Assembly (NCBI RefSeq): GCF_000515335.1
Contig: NZ_KI911563.1
Location: 4,705,498-4,769,497 of the forward strand
DNA length: 64,000 bases
Source: Cohnella panacarvi Gsoil 349
Lineage (GTDB): Bacteria > Bacillota > Bacilli > Paenibacillales > Paenibacillaceae
Direction: 5' to 3'
In this document: positions 26,995 to 35,490 of the stretch, one piece after another
Layout of the letters: each line of letters opens with the position of its first letter
Position numbering within the stretch: the first letter of the stretch is position 1
The notes under the pieces: generated by a model
The model's database searches: none
Told to the model about the DNA's origin: nothing
Seen by the model: only the letters and a program-made list of their open reading frames with translations
Program-made: the position numbers and the translations under genes

Positions 26995-27788
26995 AAATTG
27001 CCGTCATATCGCCGGACCGCAGGCAAGGAGGAACGACGGTGAGCGTGATGCTCGCCTTAGGCATCGCGCAGACGCAGAATATGACGACTTGTCTGGCTTA
27101 CACGGGCAATGACGGCCGATCGATGGCCGGTTATCTGGGAGTCAAGCCGCAAGAAGACAAGACGCGCAATTTGACCCAGGTCATCAAATTGTTGGAAGCG
27201 AACGCGATCGCCGGCGACGAGATCGTCGATTATTGCCTCAAGGTTCCCGGCGTGCCGAATTTACAACTGATCGAGACGGCGGCCGAGACGATATCGGCCG
27301 AAGACAACACGAAGTTGTTGAAATTCGCCATCCAGAATCTTAGCCACGAAGTCGTCGTAACGGACGTCGCGACGGAAATTTACGACGAAGCATCGTTAGC
27401 CGTCATCGAGCAATCGGATTTGGTCGTGATGGTGCTTACGCAATCGAAGGACGTCTGGGACAAGCTGCGAGATTGGGATCGCGCGGGCGTACTGAGTGTG
27501 CTGAACGGCAAAGGGCTCGTCTACGTTTTCAACCAGTTCGATCCTTACGTCGAGGCTTTCCGGGATACGACGAAACGTCTCGGATTGCGTCATCGGCGAT
27601 GCGCCAAGCTCAGCTACAACCCGTTCATTCGCAAATCGAGCAATACCGGCAAGCTGCAGACGATGCTGCCGTTCATTCTGGACCGGGATCCGAGAGTGAT
27701 CGAGCTCAATAACGACTTGAAGGAATGTCTGATGGTCGTCCTTTCGAACTTGGGAAGAAGAACGGCATGGCCGCAGAAGAAGACTTAG
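26991..27788 (+). CDS. TadZ/CpaE-like ATPase (atypical P-loop)
   Basis: A 265-residue protein of the MinD/ParA-like SIMIBI class. It begins MKIAVISPDRRQGGTTVSVM, where the deviant Walker A Lys-Gly-Gly is replaced by RQGGTTVS, so ATP hydrolysis may be weak or absent. VVTDVATEIYDEAS and VVMVLTQSKDVWD correspond to the switch regions. TadZ/CpaE proteins place Tad pilus machines at a chosen spot in the cell. It sits directly before the TadA-like motor gene, as expected for a tad locus. Confidence 0.75.
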   Translation: MKIAVISPDRRQGGTTVSVMLALGIAQTQNMTTCLAYTGNDGRSMAGYLGVKPQEDKTRNLTQVIKLLEANAIAGDEIVDYCLKVPGVPNLQLIETAAETISAEDNTKLLKFAIQNLSHEVVVTDVATEIYDEASLAVIEQSDLVVMVLTQSKDVWDKLRDWDRAGVLSVLNGKGLVYVFNQFDPYVEAFRDTTKRLGLRHRRCAKLSYNPFIRKSSNTGKLQTMLPFILDRDPRVIELNNDLKECLMVVLSNLGRRTAWPQKKT

Positions 27789-27818
27789 CGGCGGGAGCGG
27801 AACGGGAGGAACTTAACG

Positions 27819-29645
27819 TTGAATTTAAATACGTTGCTCATAGTCGCGACATTCATCGGCATCGCCGCGCTGGTAATCGCTCTGTATTGGAAAGCGAAGC
27901 GCGAGAAGCCGGACGTGGAGCTGTCGGATAAGCTGACGCTCGACCGTCTGCTCGAGATCGTCAAGTACAGCTTGGCCGACTTGGTCAAGGACGAGAACCT
28001 GGCCGGCATCACGGACGAGGAATTCGAATCGATGTACAAGCGGAAAGCCCGCATTCAGGACGCGATGCAGAATTGCGTGTACGGCATCGATTCCGCCAAG
28101 CTGATCGTCCAGGACTTGATCCGCAGCATTATCGCCGAGCAGTTGAAAACCGAGGAAGAAGTCCTTCAGGTATTCGACTTCGGAGGTTACGTGGAACCGC
28201 GGGTCAAGTTCGAAATCTTGATGTACTTCTACAAGAAGACGCACGGCAAGGATGCCCTTGCCGAGCTCGTCAAGGAATACCGGCTCGATCGCGAACGGTA
28301 CGAGATCGAGGACAAGTCGCAGCCTTCTTATCTCGTATCCGAGGAAGACATCGATACGATCTACGCCGATAAGGCTTTCGAGCTCAGCTACCATGTCATG
28401 CTCGATCTGCTCGCGATAATGATCTACCAGAGGTACAAAGGGTTCGGCATCATCGACACGCTCCGCGAAATGAATATTAACGGCTTCAACTGCGGCACAT
28501 CCGGATCGATTCTGAGCGCGCTGCTCAACAAAGAGAAGAAGATCATGAAAGCGCCAAGATCGGTATGGCTGTACTTCAACGGCAAGTACATCCATCTCAG
28601 ATTCCTGTCTTTTCAGACGGAAGAAGAGCTGCGCAGGGTCGTGCAACTGCTCTGCCGGTATAACAATCCCGGACCGCTCACGGAAAAAAGAGGATATCTA
28701 GTCAACACGATGTACGATAAGTCCCGCGTTCTCGCCCTAAGGCCGCCGGCCGCGGAATATTGGGCGGTGTTCGTCCGAAAGTTCACGCTGAGCGATTCGT
28801 CGCTTCCCGCCCTGATCGCCAAACCCTACGTGAAAAACGCGCATTTGGCGATCGAATTGATCAAGTTCCTGATGATGGGGCAAGTGACGTGCGGCTTCAC
28901 CGGTCGGCAAGGCGCCGGCAAGACGGTCATGATGACCGCCGCGGTCAAGTATATCGATCCGAGATATACGCTGCGGGTGCTGGAGATGGCTCCGGAGATG
29001 TACTTGCGGGAGCTATACCCCGAACGGAACATTTTATCCGTGCAAGAAACGGAGTTCATCTCGGCGACCGAGCTTCAGGACGCGCTCAAGAAATCGGACG
29101 CCGCCGTCTCGATCGTCGGCGAAGTCGCGACGGATGCCATCGCGGCGAGAATGATCCAGATGGGGCAGGTCGCGTCGATATTCACGATTTTCTCCCACCA
29201 TGCGAATCTGGCCGATCAGCTCGTGTACGCGATCCGGAACTCGCTCGTTAATGCCGGCGGATTCACCGGCAACATGACGACCGCCGAACAGCAGGTTATC
29301 GATGTGATCCGCGTCGACATTCACCTGAACTATACGACGGATGGCAGACGGTACATCGAGCGGGTATCGGAAATCGTAAAGTTGGACGAATACGTCCCTT
29401 ATCCGACGTACGATCCGGGCAACGCCGTTCATTCCATGAACCGGATCACCCAGGAATACTACGAGCGCAAAACGGATCGCAAGACGTTCGCCACGCGCGA
29501 CATTCTAAGATACAACCTGGAGACCGATACGTACGAGGCGGAAGATTGGTTTACGACGGAGTTGACCCAGAAGATGCTCAGCACGATGCCGCCCGATAGA
29601 ATCAAAGATTTCAAGTCGTTCATTCTCGACAACTGGAGGCTATGA
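27819..29645 (+). CDS. TadA/CpaF-type secretion ATPase
   Basis: A 608-residue hexameric motor ATPase of the type II/IV secretion family, TadA/CpaF branch. An N-terminal hydrophobic segment (LLIVATFIGIAALVIALYW) is unusual for the family and suggests membrane anchoring. Walker A is GRQGAGKTVM (about residue 364); VSIVGEVATDAI (about 430) holds the Walker B acid; IFTIFSHHAN matches the His box. It would drive assembly of the pilin-like proteins encoded downstream. TTG 27819 has GGGAGGA 8 bases upstream. It overlaps the platform gene by 4 bases. Confidence 0.88.
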   Translation: MNLNTLLIVATFIGIAALVIALYWKAKREKPDVELSDKLTLDRLLEIVKYSLADLVKDENLAGITDEEFESMYKRKARIQDAMQNCVYGIDSAKLIVQDLIRSIIAEQLKTEEEVLQVFDFGGYVEPRVKFEILMYFYKKTHGKDALAELVKEYRLDRERYEIEDKSQPSYLVSEEDIDTIYADKAFELSYHVMLDLLAIMIYQRYKGFGIIDTLREMNINGFNCGTSGSILSALLNKEKKIMKAPRSVWLYFNGKYIHLRFLSFQTEEELRRVVQLLCRYNNPGPLTEKRGYLVNTMYDKSRVLALRPPAAEYWAVFVRKFTLSDSSLPALIAKPYVKNAHLAIELIKFLMMGQVTCGFTGRQGAGKTVMMTAAVKYIDPRYTLRVLEMAPEMYLRELYPERNILSVQETEFISATELQDALKKSDAAVSIVGEVATDAIAARMIQMGQVASIFTIFSHHANLADQLVYAIRNSLVNAGGFTGNMTTAEQQVIDVIRVDIHLNYTTDGRRYIERVSEIVKLDEYVPYPTYDPGNAVHSMNRITQEYYERKTDRKTFATRDILRYNLETDTYEAEDWFTTELTQKMLSTMPPDRIKDFKSFILDNWRL

Positions 29646-31642
29646 TGGTTTTTCTCCTCATCGCGATCGTCTTGACGGCTATATTCGGCATTTCCTGGAT
29701 CGTCGTCTCCGAACGCAAGAAGGCGAGGGCGAGAATGTCGGGCATCCGCAGCAAACGGAGCGGCGTTATTCCGTTAACGACCTACCTCAGGTGGTTCAAG
29801 AGGCTGGACGAATCGTTCCTGACGCGCGGAAGCTTCCAGAAGGTGAAGACGCGCATAGGAGACTTGTCGGTCTACTCGGCCCAGGAAATTCAAGTGTATG
29901 CCGTGCGGGTCTACGTGATCTCCGTCTCTTGCTCGGCTGCCTTGTTAGCCGCCGGCGCGCTCATCTTCAAGGACGTGTTCTCGACGCTGCTCGTTCTGTT
30001 GTACGCGATCGTCATGAACAACGTTATTGTCGGCAAGCAAGTCGACAGCGTGCATTACCGCTTGCTGAAGCAATTGTCGACGGCTTTGTCCTCGCTCCGG
30101 TTGAATTATTTGCGGCTCAACTCGATCTCCCAGGCGATCGCGGAAACCGAAGCGGGCAACTCGCTTCGCCGGGCGTTCGAAGATATTTCCGCGATCTTGT
30201 CGGATGTAGACGGGAAGAAGAAGCTGGACGAATTTTACGCCAAGACGCCATTCAAGCTGCTGTGCACGCTGGCCGGCGTCTGCTACATCCTGAATAACGC
30301 GGGCGACTCGAAGCTGCGCGACGGCTCTTCGAATTTCCTGCAGGCGATGGGGATGCTGGCGGACGAGGTGAACTTGGAAATTCGCCGGATCACGCTGCAG
30401 AAAGCCAGATTCGGGATGCTGGAATATTTGCCGATCGTGCCTCTGCTTGCGATCGGGGTTATCGAAGGGTTCTTCACCTCGATCATACCGGGAACTTCCG
30501 TCTTGTATCACGGAATGATCGGTTACGTGTCCCGCGTCGTCATCCTGCTGGCTTCGATTATCGGATATACCGTGATCGTAAGGGTGAACAGCGCCGTATC
30601 GGTCAAGAAGGACGACCGGAATCCGCTCGTCATGCGAGCGCTTCGGGCGCCGTGGTTCGCGAAGCTTGTCGACGAGATGATCCCGAAGAAGTCGTTCAAG
30701 CGATTGCGCAAGCTTCGCGCGATCAAAGGCGCGTTAAGCATGACGAATCTGAGGCATCTGTACGGCAGCAAAATCATGTACGCCGCCGCTGCCTTCCTGT
30801 TCTCGCTCGTTTGTTTTTTCTTCGCGGTGCAGCTCGGCAAGCAGTTCATTTACGACAACGTACGGGAAGTGTCGCTGATCGGCGGCGAGAAGCTGACGGC
30901 GAAAGACATTCAAGTCAGAAGAGAGCTGGATCGTTACTACTTGTCGCTTCCTAAGATGCCGACGGAGAACGAGACCAAGAATCTCGTTCAGGCGAGGCTG
31001 CCCGACCTGCAAGCTTACGATCAGGACGCCCAATTGAAGCGGTTGATGGAGAAGTATAGAAGCTACCACAACGCCTATTTCAAATGGTGGATGGTCGCGG
31101 TTTCGTTCGGCATCGCGTGCGCCTTCTATTATTTGCCCGAACTGCTGCTTCGAGCTCGCTCGGCGTTGCTGAAAACCGAAAGCGAGGAAGACGTGCTGCA
31201 GATGCAGACGTTGATCTCCATCCTGATGAATACGTCGTGCGATACGCTCGAGACGCTGTATTGGCTGATGAAGCAGAGCCGGGTGCATAAGAACGCTCTG
31301 GTCGACGCGTTCCACGAATATCCGTCCAATCCGGATCTGGCGCTTAATCGCCTGAAGGTGAAGTCTGTGCTGCCAAGCTTTCGCCGAATGGTGGACAAGC
31401 TTCTGCTCACGATACACCAAATCCGTCTGGACGAAGCGTTCAGCGACCTCGTGTCCGAGCGGGAGCACGTCATGCGAATACGTGAGATCGCGCAGACTTC
31501 GACGCTCAACAAGAAGCGCGGGATGGTCAGCCCGCTCGCGATGGCGCCGCTCGTGTTGACCGCGGTGCTGTACATTCTCGTACCGCTTGGCATCCTCGGG
31601 TTCCGGGAGTTCAAGAACGCGCTGCAGCAGATGAATATGTAA
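29642..31642 (+). CDS. Fused TadB-TadC-like membrane platform protein
   Basis: A 666-residue membrane protein with two halves, each resembling a T2SSF/TadB-TadC unit. The first half (about 1-315) has helices near 1-20, 90-130 and 265-315; the second (about 380-660) near 380-400, 480-500 and 630-655. Long cytoplasmic helical stretches lie between (LLKQLSTALSSLRLNYLRL; LQMQTLISILMNTSCDTLE). Tad loci normally carry TadB and TadC as two genes; here they appear to be one. It would couple the ATPase to the pilin-like subunits. It overlaps the ATPase gene by 4 bases. Confidence 0.8.
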   Translation: MMVFLLIAIVLTAIFGISWIVVSERKKARARMSGIRSKRSGVIPLTTYLRWFKRLDESFLTRGSFQKVKTRIGDLSVYSAQEIQVYAVRVYVISVSCSAALLAAGALIFKDVFSTLLVLLYAIVMNNVIVGKQVDSVHYRLLKQLSTALSSLRLNYLRLNSISQAIAETEAGNSLRRAFEDISAILSDVDGKKKLDEFYAKTPFKLLCTLAGVCYILNNAGDSKLRDGSSNFLQAMGMLADEVNLEIRRITLQKARFGMLEYLPIVPLLAIGVIEGFFTSIIPGTSVLYHGMIGYVSRVVILLASIIGYTVIVRVNSAVSVKKDDRNPLVMRALRAPWFAKLVDEMIPKKSFKRLRKLRAIKGALSMTNLRHLYGSKIMYAAAAFLFSLVCFFFAVQLGKQFIYDNVREVSLIGGEKLTAKDIQVRRELDRYYLSLPKMPTENETKNLVQARLPDLQAYDQDAQLKRLMEKYRSYHNAYFKWWMVAVSFGIACAFYYLPELLLRARSALLKTESEEDVLQMQTLISILMNTSCDTLETLYWLMKQSRVHKNALVDAFHEYPSNPDLALNRLKVKSVLPSFRRMVDKLLLTIHQIRLDEAFSDLVSEREHVMRIREIAQTSTLNKKRGMVSPLAMAPLVLTAVLYILVPLGILGFREFKNALQQMNM

Positions 31643-31755
31643 GACGCAAGCGATTATTCCGCGAAGGAGGTGAGGTTGACGGCGAGCGCATGCCGGAAAT
31701 GCGCATCGGAAGCACCAGCCAATCCTTTAAACCAATCTATGGGAGTGATTAAACA

Positions 31756-32322
31756 ATGGAAGGCGAACTCGGATCGGGCGCGCGAATAGCGATTGCGCTC
31801 ATTGTTATCGGCGTTATTATCTCGGTCATTTTCGTAATCTTAGGTTTTACGCGGGGAACGACGAACCAGGGCATCTCGGGCGTATCGACCTCGATGGACG
31901 CGATGACGCTGGCGCGGTTCGACGACTACGACCAGAAAACCATCTCGGGTACGCAAGTCATCGCCGCGGTTAAGCTGTTCGAGGGTCAGCCGGTGGCGAC
32001 CGTTGTAAGGACGACGGCTACGATGTCGGCCGCGGGAGGCGCCAATACGGGCAACAATTATGGCGCGTTGTTGACGAACTCTAACAAAGTAGAAGGCAAT
32101 GATTACTATACGACAGCTGTAATTACCCGCACTGAGGCTCAAGAAAATGATTCCTTTTATACAGTATCTTTGGTTACGCCTATCAGTCACAACTTGAAAT
32201 ATACGCCAATGACGGATGCCGGAACGAATCAATTCGTTCGCCCGACGGCCAAGTTTTTGGCGGAGCTGATGAAGGATTCTACGGGAATGATCGTGGGTAT
32301 CTGTTTTACACAACTCGCTTAA
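31756..32322 (+). CDS. Pilin-like protein, candidate major subunit
   Basis: A 188-residue protein with a short polar start (MEGELGSGAR) and one hydrophobic helix (IAIALIVIGVIISVIFVILG), then a Thr/Asn/Ala-rich extracellular domain with GTQVIAAVKLF. This is the architecture of Flp/pseudopilin subunits, though a classical prepilin peptidase site is not obvious and no TadV peptidase lies in the window. A 113-base gap with two strong binding sites precedes it and a 13-bp hairpin follows (32337), which fits high and separate expression. I therefore favour it as the main fibre subunit. Confidence 0.65.
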   Translation: MEGELGSGARIAIALIVIGVIISVIFVILGFTRGTTNQGISGVSTSMDAMTLARFDDYDQKTISGTQVIAAVKLFEGQPVATVVRTTATMSAAGGANTGNNYGALLTNSNKVEGNDYYTTAVITRTEAQENDSFYTVSLVTPISHNLKYTPMTDAGTNQFVRPTAKFLAELMKDSTGMIVGICFTQLA

Positions 32323-32336
32323 TTACTACTGTTAAT

Positions 32337-32367
32337 GCCTATGAGCCGCATCTCGCGGTTCGTAGGC
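32337..32367 (+). promoter_or_regulatory. Strong hairpin between the candidate major pilin and the next gene
   Basis: GCCTATGAGCCGC (32337-32349) and GCGGTTCGTAGGC (32355-32367) pair over 13 positions (two G:T) with a 5-base loop and no T tract. It is likely an mRNA stabiliser or partial attenuator that raises the pilin message relative to downstream genes. Confidence 0.7.
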
Positions 32368-32407
32368 AATCGTAGAGTAGTAAATTACAGGAAAGGAGGG
32401 GGCTCCC

Positions 32408-32869
32408 GTGAACGAATGGTCCGCCACGATCTGGGCGAGCTTGAGCGCGATGGCCGCGGCGATCGTCATTTCCTTCGTCGTTCTGCTCGGCTCAATGGCG
32501 AGGGAGAGCGCGAATGTCATGCACGAACAAGATACGGCCATCGAAATTCTGAAGGAGCATCGCAAATACAGCCCTTATGACGGCACAAGCGATCTGTTCG
32601 CGCAAGATCTGATCTCCGCCATCGCGGAGTCGGGCGGTTATCCGGTTATTCAAGTGTACACGGGTTTATCTTCTCCGGACCAGTTGTTGACGTGGGAGCG
32701 ACGGACATCGCCTTTGCCGAGCGGTGCCGCAGATCCTTTCTCCGTAGAAGAATTAACCGGCAAGTTCAACGACAAGTTCGGTAATCTTCTTGACTCGGCT
32801 AGATTTCGTTCAGAGATTATTAGGGACGCCAACGGAGCGGTCAGCATCATTAGGTTCAGGAGGCAGTAG
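32408..32869 (+). CDS. Pilin-like membrane protein
   Basis: A 153-residue protein with GTG start behind a strong AAAGGAGGGGG, an N-terminal helix (IWASLSAMAAAIVISFVVLLG) and a mixed outside domain (VIQVYTGLSSPDQLLTW). Family not recognised. Five neighbouring genes share this one-helix design, suggesting a set of minor pilin-like subunits or tip proteins. The next gene starts 2 bases after its stop. Confidence 0.65.
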   Translation: MNEWSATIWASLSAMAAAIVISFVVLLGSMARESANVMHEQDTAIEILKEHRKYSPYDGTSDLFAQDLISAIAESGGYPVIQVYTGLSSPDQLLTWERRTSPLPSGAADPFSVEELTGKFNDKFGNLLDSARFRSEIIRDANGAVSIIRFRRQ

Positions 32870-32871
32870 CC

Positions 32872-33267
32872 ATGGAGAACGAAGTAAGCGATGGCGTGAA
32901 AATAACGTTCAACCTCGTCGTAATCGCGGCCATCATCGCCATCGTTGTCGGCTTCAGCGTCTTTACCCAAGAGTTCAAGAGGAACCAGGTTAATGCGATC
33001 GCGGATTCTCAATTGGAGAACGTTTCGGCCGAGCTGAGAGAGGTCGAGAGTTACGGGGCGGTTCCCGTGCCGACGCTTTATGCGATTCTGCGGAGGAGCG
33101 ATGGCGCAGCGTACCTCAAACCGGTAACGATCTATAAGACCGCTGTAAGCCATACGGAGGATCTAGCCGCTCCGAAACTGCTGGGCAAGAAAGTCACGAT
33201 CGAGCTTACGCCTGTATGGGACCGATTCGAAGTCGCCATAGCAGAGGAGAAGGAGACGGAGGAGTAA
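32872..33267 (+). CDS. Pilin-like membrane protein
   Basis: A 131-residue protein: N-terminal helix (ITFNLVVIAAIIAIVVGFSVF) after a short acidic leader, then ENVSAELREVESYGAVPVP and a beta-rich tail ending in an acidic KETEE. The order of leader, helix and helical spine followed by a globular part resembles type IV pilin subunits. No sure prepilin peptidase motif. It lies 2 bases after the previous gene and 3 bases before the next. Confidence 0.62.
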   Translation: MENEVSDGVKITFNLVVIAAIIAIVVGFSVFTQEFKRNQVNAIADSQLENVSAELREVESYGAVPVPTLYAILRRSDGAAYLKPVTIYKTAVSHTEDLAAPKLLGKKVTIELTPVWDRFEVAIAEEKETEE

Positions 33268-33270
33268 CGG

Positions 33271-33708
33271 ATGGAAGAATCGGAAAGCTCGTTCGACATG
33301 TTGCTGCTGATCGGCGTGCTCGCGCTGTTCCTTGCGATCGGGCTTCCGCTCCTGATCCCGTTCATGAAAGGAGACGTCGGCGGGTTCGACGTGCAGATCG
33401 AGAAGACGGCGCCCGTGACGAGAAGCATGCTGTCCGCGAATGTCGATCCCGAAGCCAGACAGTACGACAGCGGCGACGCGCTGCTCATGCTGGTCGTCGC
33501 CGACGAGAACGCGCCGAAGCCCGGCAAAGTCCGGTTCGATAGGAATGGAACGCAGCTAGAGATAACGCTTGATGAAGCTTTCTTCTCGAACCGGAAGCAA
33601 TCGCTGGAAACGTTGTGGACGGGAATACCGAGTCACGCGAAAGTCGACGTGCGGTTGTACGCCGGACCGGAAGGCATGCGGTACTGGAACTTCGGCTTCG
33701 CGCCGTGA
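33271..33708 (+). CDS. Single-pass membrane protein with small outside domain
   Basis: A 145-residue protein with an acidic leader (MEESESSFD), one helix (LLLIGVLALFLAIGLPLLIPF) and an outside beta-rich domain (GDALLMLVVADENAPKPGKV). Not recognised. Its position within the run of pilin-like genes points to a role in the fibre or its base. Confidence 0.62.
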   Translation: MEESESSFDMLLLIGVLALFLAIGLPLLIPFMKGDVGGFDVQIEKTAPVTRSMLSANVDPEARQYDSGDALLMLVVADENAPKPGKVRFDRNGTQLEITLDEAFFSNRKQSLETLWTGIPSHAKVDVRLYAGPEGMRYWNFGFAP

Positions 33709-33721
33709 GAGGAGATCGAGA

Positions 33722-34009
33722 ATGATTCTGCTAGGTTTAAACATACCGTCGTTCCGTAAAGGTACGAGCGTCAAGATCGCGGATCCCGCTTGCGCGAAAG
33801 GGGCGAAGGCCGAGATGATGTTCGCCGTGCTGGATCCGAAGGAGAAGCATAAGAAGAGCCCGTATGGAACGCCGAAGAAAGGCGCCGTGGGCAAGATCGT
33901 ATCCATCATGAAGTTCAAGTCGCCGGAAGGCGAAGTTTCCATCTACTATGGCGTGCTGGTGAAAGACGTGCTATACGCGTTAGCAGAGGACAAGCTGGCG
34001 AGAGCGTAA
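33722..34009 (+). CDS. Small basic soluble protein
   Basis: A 95-residue protein from ATG 33722 (GAGGAG upstream), without membrane segment. It is rich in Lys and Gly (KEKHKKSPYGTPKKGAVGK) and probably beta-rich (SIMKFKSPEGEVSIYYGVLV). Not recognised. It is the only plainly cytoplasmic product among the pilin-like genes, so it may be a chaperone or regulator of them; this is inference from position. Confidence 0.6.
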   Translation: MILLGLNIPSFRKGTSVKIADPACAKGAKAEMMFAVLDPKEKHKKSPYGTPKKGAVGKIVSIMKFKSPEGEVSIYYGVLVKDVLYALAEDKLARA

Positions 34010-34022
34010 CGGAGGGCTGAGC

Positions 34023-34472
34023 ATGACCGATCTGATTAATAAAATACTCGGCGTCCTTCTCGCATTCGTCCTGCTCATCGGCGCTCCCTTCGTCATTAGC
34101 GCGATGAACAAAGATTTGACGATGAACCGCAGCGTCCTGAACGAGATGACGAACTTTATCGACAAAATCACGGACAAAGGCACGCTGACCGATCAGGATA
34201 AGGCGGACTTCTACTTGGGCATATCGTCATACGGGGCGTCGATGGACGCGACGATCAAACGATATATGAAAGTCGTAAACCCTGACGGCGCGGGCGGGAC
34301 TTATGCCTCCTACGTGTACAACGAGGATATTGCCACATGGAACGCCGGAGACATCATCCAAGTGACGGTCCGCGCCATCGACTATACGGGTGCGCAGCGT
34401 CTCCAGAATCGACTGTTGCGGATGACCCCGCCGAAATTCAACCAGACGTTAGCCGGCATGATCAGGAAGTAG
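34023..34472 (+). CDS. Pilin-like membrane protein
   Basis: A 149-residue protein with N-terminal helix (ILGVLLAFVLLIGAPFVISAM) continuing into an amphipathic helix (LNEMTNFIDKITDKG) and a soluble domain with DFYLGISSYGASMDATI. The long helix followed by a globular part is pilin-like. GGAGG upstream supports the start. It lies 13 bases after the small basic gene and 7 bases before the next. Confidence 0.63.
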   Translation: MTDLINKILGVLLAFVLLIGAPFVISAMNKDLTMNRSVLNEMTNFIDKITDKGTLTDQDKADFYLGISSYGASMDATIKRYMKVVNPDGAGGTYASYVYNEDIATWNAGDIIQVTVRAIDYTGAQRLQNRLLRMTPPKFNQTLAGMIRK

Positions 34473-34479
34473 GTGAAGG

Positions 34480-35490
34480 ATGAGCCGTTTTTTTGCAATC
34501 GTTAATCTCGTTTCGCTGCTCGGTTTCTGCGCATTGATCGTCGGGTTTCTATTCTACGTACAGAAGGAGAAGGACGAGATCGAGAGGCTGAAGTTAGCCT
34601 ACGCCATCGACTATTCGACCGACGCCGGCATTCGGGCGATGCTGCTCGATACGGGCAGTCTCGGGCTCGATTACGCTCACGAGAAGAAGTTTACGTTGAA
34701 TCCGGATTTGGCCATGGACGCGTTCCTGAACGTGTTCGCCTTCAATTACGATATGTTGCCGACGGAAGGGCATAAGCGGCTGATCTCGGAATACATTCCG
34801 GTGGCCGCGGTTACAACCTACGACGGTTATTACATCGCGGAGCATCGCGTGACGACCAACCGGCCGGGCATATACGCGGGCGAAGGCGATCCGGACGATG
34901 CCGATTGGGAGCTTGCGTTCGGCATGAAGCTTCCTTACGTATACGAGAACGGGAATACGAAATACGCGCTCAACATGGGGCTTGCGGACACCGTCGCTTA
35001 CGACGGTTCAACCATCGAGAGGCGCGAGGGCTTGCCTCCGACTCCGGAGGGTCCGTCCATGACGCGCGAGATCGCGCTTCGAATCATCAACGACAAGGTG
35101 TCGAATCACATGGCGGAAGCGATAGAGAAGCTGAACGAAGCGAATTACGCCTGGAGCAGCCGATTTTACATCCCTAGCCAGCTTTCCGATCGAGTCGGGG
35201 TCAACCCGATTACGGGCCCGAGCTTTCTCGTTCTCGTGCAGAACCTGCAATACTTCTCCACGACGAATAAACTCAGCGGTTTCAGCGTTGCGGGATCGAG
35301 CGTCGGGGAGGCGAGACAAGTCGTCGGTTACATGAAAGACGGTTCGCGTTACTATGCGTTCGCTGACAAGTTGCCCGATGGGGCTGTTCCACAGGCGTTG
35401 TTCGATTCGATGGAAGAGGCGGCGCGAGCGGAATATCGGTTCGATGCCGCGGCTATGAAAACGAAGGTAGAAGGAGGAGGAGTGAAGTGA
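34480..35490 (+). CDS. Large pilin-like or tip membrane protein
   Basis: A 336-residue protein with one N-terminal helix (FFAIVNLVSLLGFCALIVGFLFYV) and a long helical spine (EKDEIERLKLAYAIDYSTDAG), then a sizeable outside domain (VTTYDGYYIAEHRVT; LVQNLQYFSTT). No family recognised. Its larger outside domain suits a tip or minor subunit. It overlaps the M23 peptidase gene by 4 bases, so the two products are coupled. Confidence 0.62.
   Translation: MSRFFAIVNLVSLLGFCALIVGFLFYVQKEKDEIERLKLAYAIDYSTDAGIRAMLLDTGSLGLDYAHEKKFTLNPDLAMDAFLNVFAFNYDMLPTEGHKRLISEYIPVAAVTTYDGYYIAEHRVTTNRPGIYAGEGDPDDADWELAFGMKLPYVYENGNTKYALNMGLADTVAYDGSTIERREGLPPTPEGPSMTREIALRIINDKVSNHMAEAIEKLNEANYAWSSRFYIPSQLSDRVGVNPITGPSFLVLVQNLQYFSTTNKLSGFSVAGSSVGEARQVVGYMKDGSRYYAFADKLPDGAVPQALFDSMEEAARAEYRFDAAAMKTKVEGGGVK

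Noticed and set aside
31676..31789. Short frame with TTG start behind AAGGAGGTGAGG before the candidate major pilin gene
   Set aside because: Only 37 codons, runs out of frame into the pilin gene, composition unlike its neighbours. It could be a leader peptide but nothing else supports it.
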